Assembly (NCBI GenBank): GCA_048213135.1
Contig: PS015251.1
Coordinates: 3,550-36,119, forward strand
Source of the DNA: Reclinomonas americana ATCC 50394
Lineage: Eukaryota > Jakobida > Jakobea > Jakobida
Length of the DNA stretch: 32,570 nt
Reading direction: 5' to 3'
Made by a program: the position numbers and the translations under genes. Each line of letters opens with the position of its first letter. The stretch's first letter is position 1. Below are positions 31,201 through 32,570 of this stretch, piece after piece. The notes beneath the pieces are model-generated. The model ran no database searches. It had not been told where the DNA came from and saw only the letters and a program-made list of their open reading frames with translations.

Positions 31201-31741
31201 CCCTTCTCCTGCAGAGAGATATATCCCTTCTCTCCTTCAAAGGAAACTAACATATCCCTTCTCCTTTGGTTATATTGCGCGCAGATGTGCCGCGACAGCT
31301 TCACCCAGTGCGACGTGAGTCTTCGACCGCACCGCTGTCGCCTAGTTCGTCTTGCACTCATTTGCATGTGCGCAGTCCGACGGCTCGGGAGCGCTCTCGA
31401 AAGACGAGGTGCGCACGCTGCTCAGCCAGCTCAACCTGGTTGCGGGCTTGATGACTGGTGGTTCGTTTTTTTGTGTCTTGACGAGCGACACCCATGTCAG
31501 TTCCTTACTCATATCGCTGTGATGCGTAGGATCGTCGCAAGAAATTCCTGTCGACGGACCTGAGGTGAGTACATCGTTGGCTGTTATTTGTTTTTTGTTT
31601 GCATGCTAACCATTGTCGCAGTTCGACATGATCTTCGCCATGCTGGACACGGATGGCAGCGGGAAGCTGGAGCTGGGCGAGTTCACGGACCTGTCTCGCC
31701 AGTTCTTCACCATGCTGGCCGACAAGATGTCGAGCGCCTAA
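28263..31741 (+). CDS. Four-EF-hand calcium-binding protein with degenerate N-terminal lobe
   Basis: Fifteen in-phase exons: 28263-28272, 29595-29676, 29744-29753, 29813-29839, 29901-30017, 30083-30145, 30213-30310, 30386-30403, 30486-30496, 30562-30595, 30659-30668, 31285-31314, 31376-31457, 31530-31564 and 31622-31741. They give 248 aa. The C-lobe has two canonical 12-residue loops, DSDGSGALSKDE and DTDGSGKLELGE, which should bind calcium. The N-lobe repeats the same plan (KGRQLKAILTSPTFEE matching GDELRQMINSPQFED; VPTEGDDFEGAW matching IPVDGPEFDMIF) but its loops, CDGADIPKEV and GDASCENLNLAA, lack the calcium ligands. A low-complexity linker (APASSAAEESASAGGAPG) joins the lobes. No membrane or catalytic domain is seen, so it is probably a soluble calcium sensor or buffer of unknown partner. 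Confidence 0.9.
28273..29594 (+). repeat. Repeat-rich intron 1 of the EF-hand gene
   Basis: Three copies of a unit of about 105 nt lie at about 28725-28965, sharing CTTGCTTTTTATTC, ACACGAGAGAGACAAAATAT and GGAATTATTCCGTGTC. A (CCCTCT)n hexanucleotide array occupies 29283-29386 and is cut by a 20-N gap at 29387-29406. The open frames across this array are low-complexity artefacts. Confidence 0.75.
29387..29406. other. Assembly gap (20 N) in a CCCTCT array
   Basis: Placeholder gap ending the hexanucleotide array in EF-hand intron 1. The true array length is unresolved. No exon is affected. Confidence 0.9.
30669..31284 (+). repeat. Array of CCTTCTC-x-CTGCAG-GAGAGA units in EF-hand intron 11
   Basis: About twenty short units (roughly 20-35 nt) run from 30725 to 31260. 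Each is a pyrimidine run CCCTTCTC, then CTGCAG, TTGCAG or ACTTCAG, then AGAGAGA. The early units are diverged; those at 31060-31200 are nearly identical copies of CCCCTTCTCACTTCAGAGAG. Each unit is an imperfect inverted repeat (TCTCCTGCAGAGA-type) and also resembles a 3' splice site. No coding sequence is seen. Confidence 0.85.
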
Positions 31742-32212
31742 GAGCTTGCCGACATTTTGTTTTTTTGAGACTCATTTGCCCGCTGTGGCACAGCAATCAT
31801 GAACTCCTTTATTGATTACGTATGTAGTCCAAAGACTGTAGGGTCATATGCATGACAGAGCACCGACGGTGGAGCATATGACAAAACGACGTTGATGGGA
31901 TCGCGGAACTTCCAGGTGGCCGACTACGAAGTGTTCCTTGTTGAGTGAATAACAAGAACACAGTACTTCTTGGTCGTTCAGGTGTCATCCATCTTGCATG
32001 ACATGCACAAGCACGACAAAGGCGACCACATGCATGTGTGTCTTGTCGATCGTTGCACACCTCTCTATCAAGAGCAGGGAAGACCACTGAACAGTCGCAC
32101 AGAACCCATCACCAACATCGCAGACTGTTGTTGCTGCTGCAGTGCGACTTCACGTCGGAGAAAAGACGTCCTGCATCGCGCGTCCTCTCATCTCTCCCTC
32201 ACATCACTGAGA
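31742..32212. other. Intergenic spacer between the EF-hand gene and the zinc-finger gene
   Basis: Both neighbours are on the plus strand. The 471 bp is unique sequence holding the EF-hand 3' UTR and the promoter of the next gene. I see no ORF, RNA gene or canonical AATAAA on the plus strand. Confidence 0.4.
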
Positions 32213-32511
32213 ATGGGATTTAAAGACGGTGGCGGTGAAGGCAGCGGCTCTGCCTCTGCCCCTCCTCTTCCTCCTCCTCCTCGCGCAGACGGAGACAGCC
32301 AGATTGTTCTCGAGCAGCAAGTGATGCGACTCTCTGGCGAGGAACAATATGAGGTCTGTGTGGTGCGCGCTGTGCATCGTCGTCCTCCATCAGGAGAGGA
32401 AAAGGAGGAGGAAGAGAAGAAGCCACCGCGTTTGTGGATGGAGCATGTCGTGCAAGATTCGCGGGCAATGGCGGACGAGTATGTGTGTCCAGTGTGTTTG
32501 GTGAGTGAAGA

Positions 32512-32563
<52 letters not shown>

Positions 32564-32570
32564 GGGAAGG
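32213..32570 (+). CDS. 5' exon of a CPxC zinc-finger (RING-like) protein, partial
   Basis: Exon 1 (32213-32500) begins with an ATG in a Gly/Ser/Pro-rich context (MGFKDGGGEGSG, then PPLPPPP). It encodes 96 residues and ends exactly at a GTGAGT donor. The chain is acidic/basic and low complexity (EEKEEEEKK). It finishes with EYVCPVCL, the first Cys pair of a RING or similar zinc finger. The intron opens with a (GA)n run that reaches the window edge. Whether this is an E3 ubiquitin ligase cannot be told from two cysteines. Confidence 0.6.

Overview
The window is nuclear DNA from a eukaryote, almost certainly a free-living, flagellated, single-celled protist. Every recognisable gene is split by GT-AG introns whose sense strand is rich in C and T. 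Exons are more GC-rich than the low-complexity introns around them. One gene is an orthologue of the axonemal dynein-regulatory subunit DRC4/GAS8, which only makes sense in an organism with motile flagella. I cannot assign the lineage more closely. There are four assembly gaps (one of 532 N, three of 20 N), all lying in simple repeats.

Layout, left to right: (1) 1-2481, minus: a type II membrane protein, probably a GT61-like glycosyltransferase, running off the left edge. (2) 3163-4282, plus: a seven-blade WD40 protein with homogenised repeats. (3) 5290-13032, minus: DRC4/GAS8, with about 80% of its length in repeat-filled introns. (4) 14210-16884, minus: a Nup98/Nup116-like FG nucleoporin whose FG domain is Gly/Ala/Gln-rich and which lacks a visible autopeptidase domain. 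(5) 17753-21511, plus: a secreted phospholipase B (GDSL/SGNH lipase), 17 exons, with a tandem duplication of its 5' end. (6) 21581-25303, minus: a CDC123/D123 ATP-grasp protein (eIF2 assembly chaperone family) ending in a polybasic CaaX box. (7) 25400-27300, plus: an unknown secreted two-domain Cys-rich protein. (8) 28263-31741, plus: a four-EF-hand protein in 15 exons with an old internal duplication visible in both protein and intron positions. (9) 32213 to the right edge, plus: the first exon of a protein that enters a CPxC zinc-finger/RING-like motif.

The genes are unrelated housekeeping, flagellar and secretory functions; I see no operon, mobile-element ORF, CRISPR array or dedicated defence system. 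The most unusual material is in gene architecture: very small exons, several start codons isolated on 9-19 nt first exons, a recurring GTTGCG 5' splice site, and minisatellites inside introns whose units carry splice-site-like cores (CAG followed by GTATC in DRC4 intron 5; polypyrimidine-CTGCAG in EF-hand intron 11). Exon structures were built by eye from reading-frame continuity, splice signals and family similarity, with no transcript evidence.
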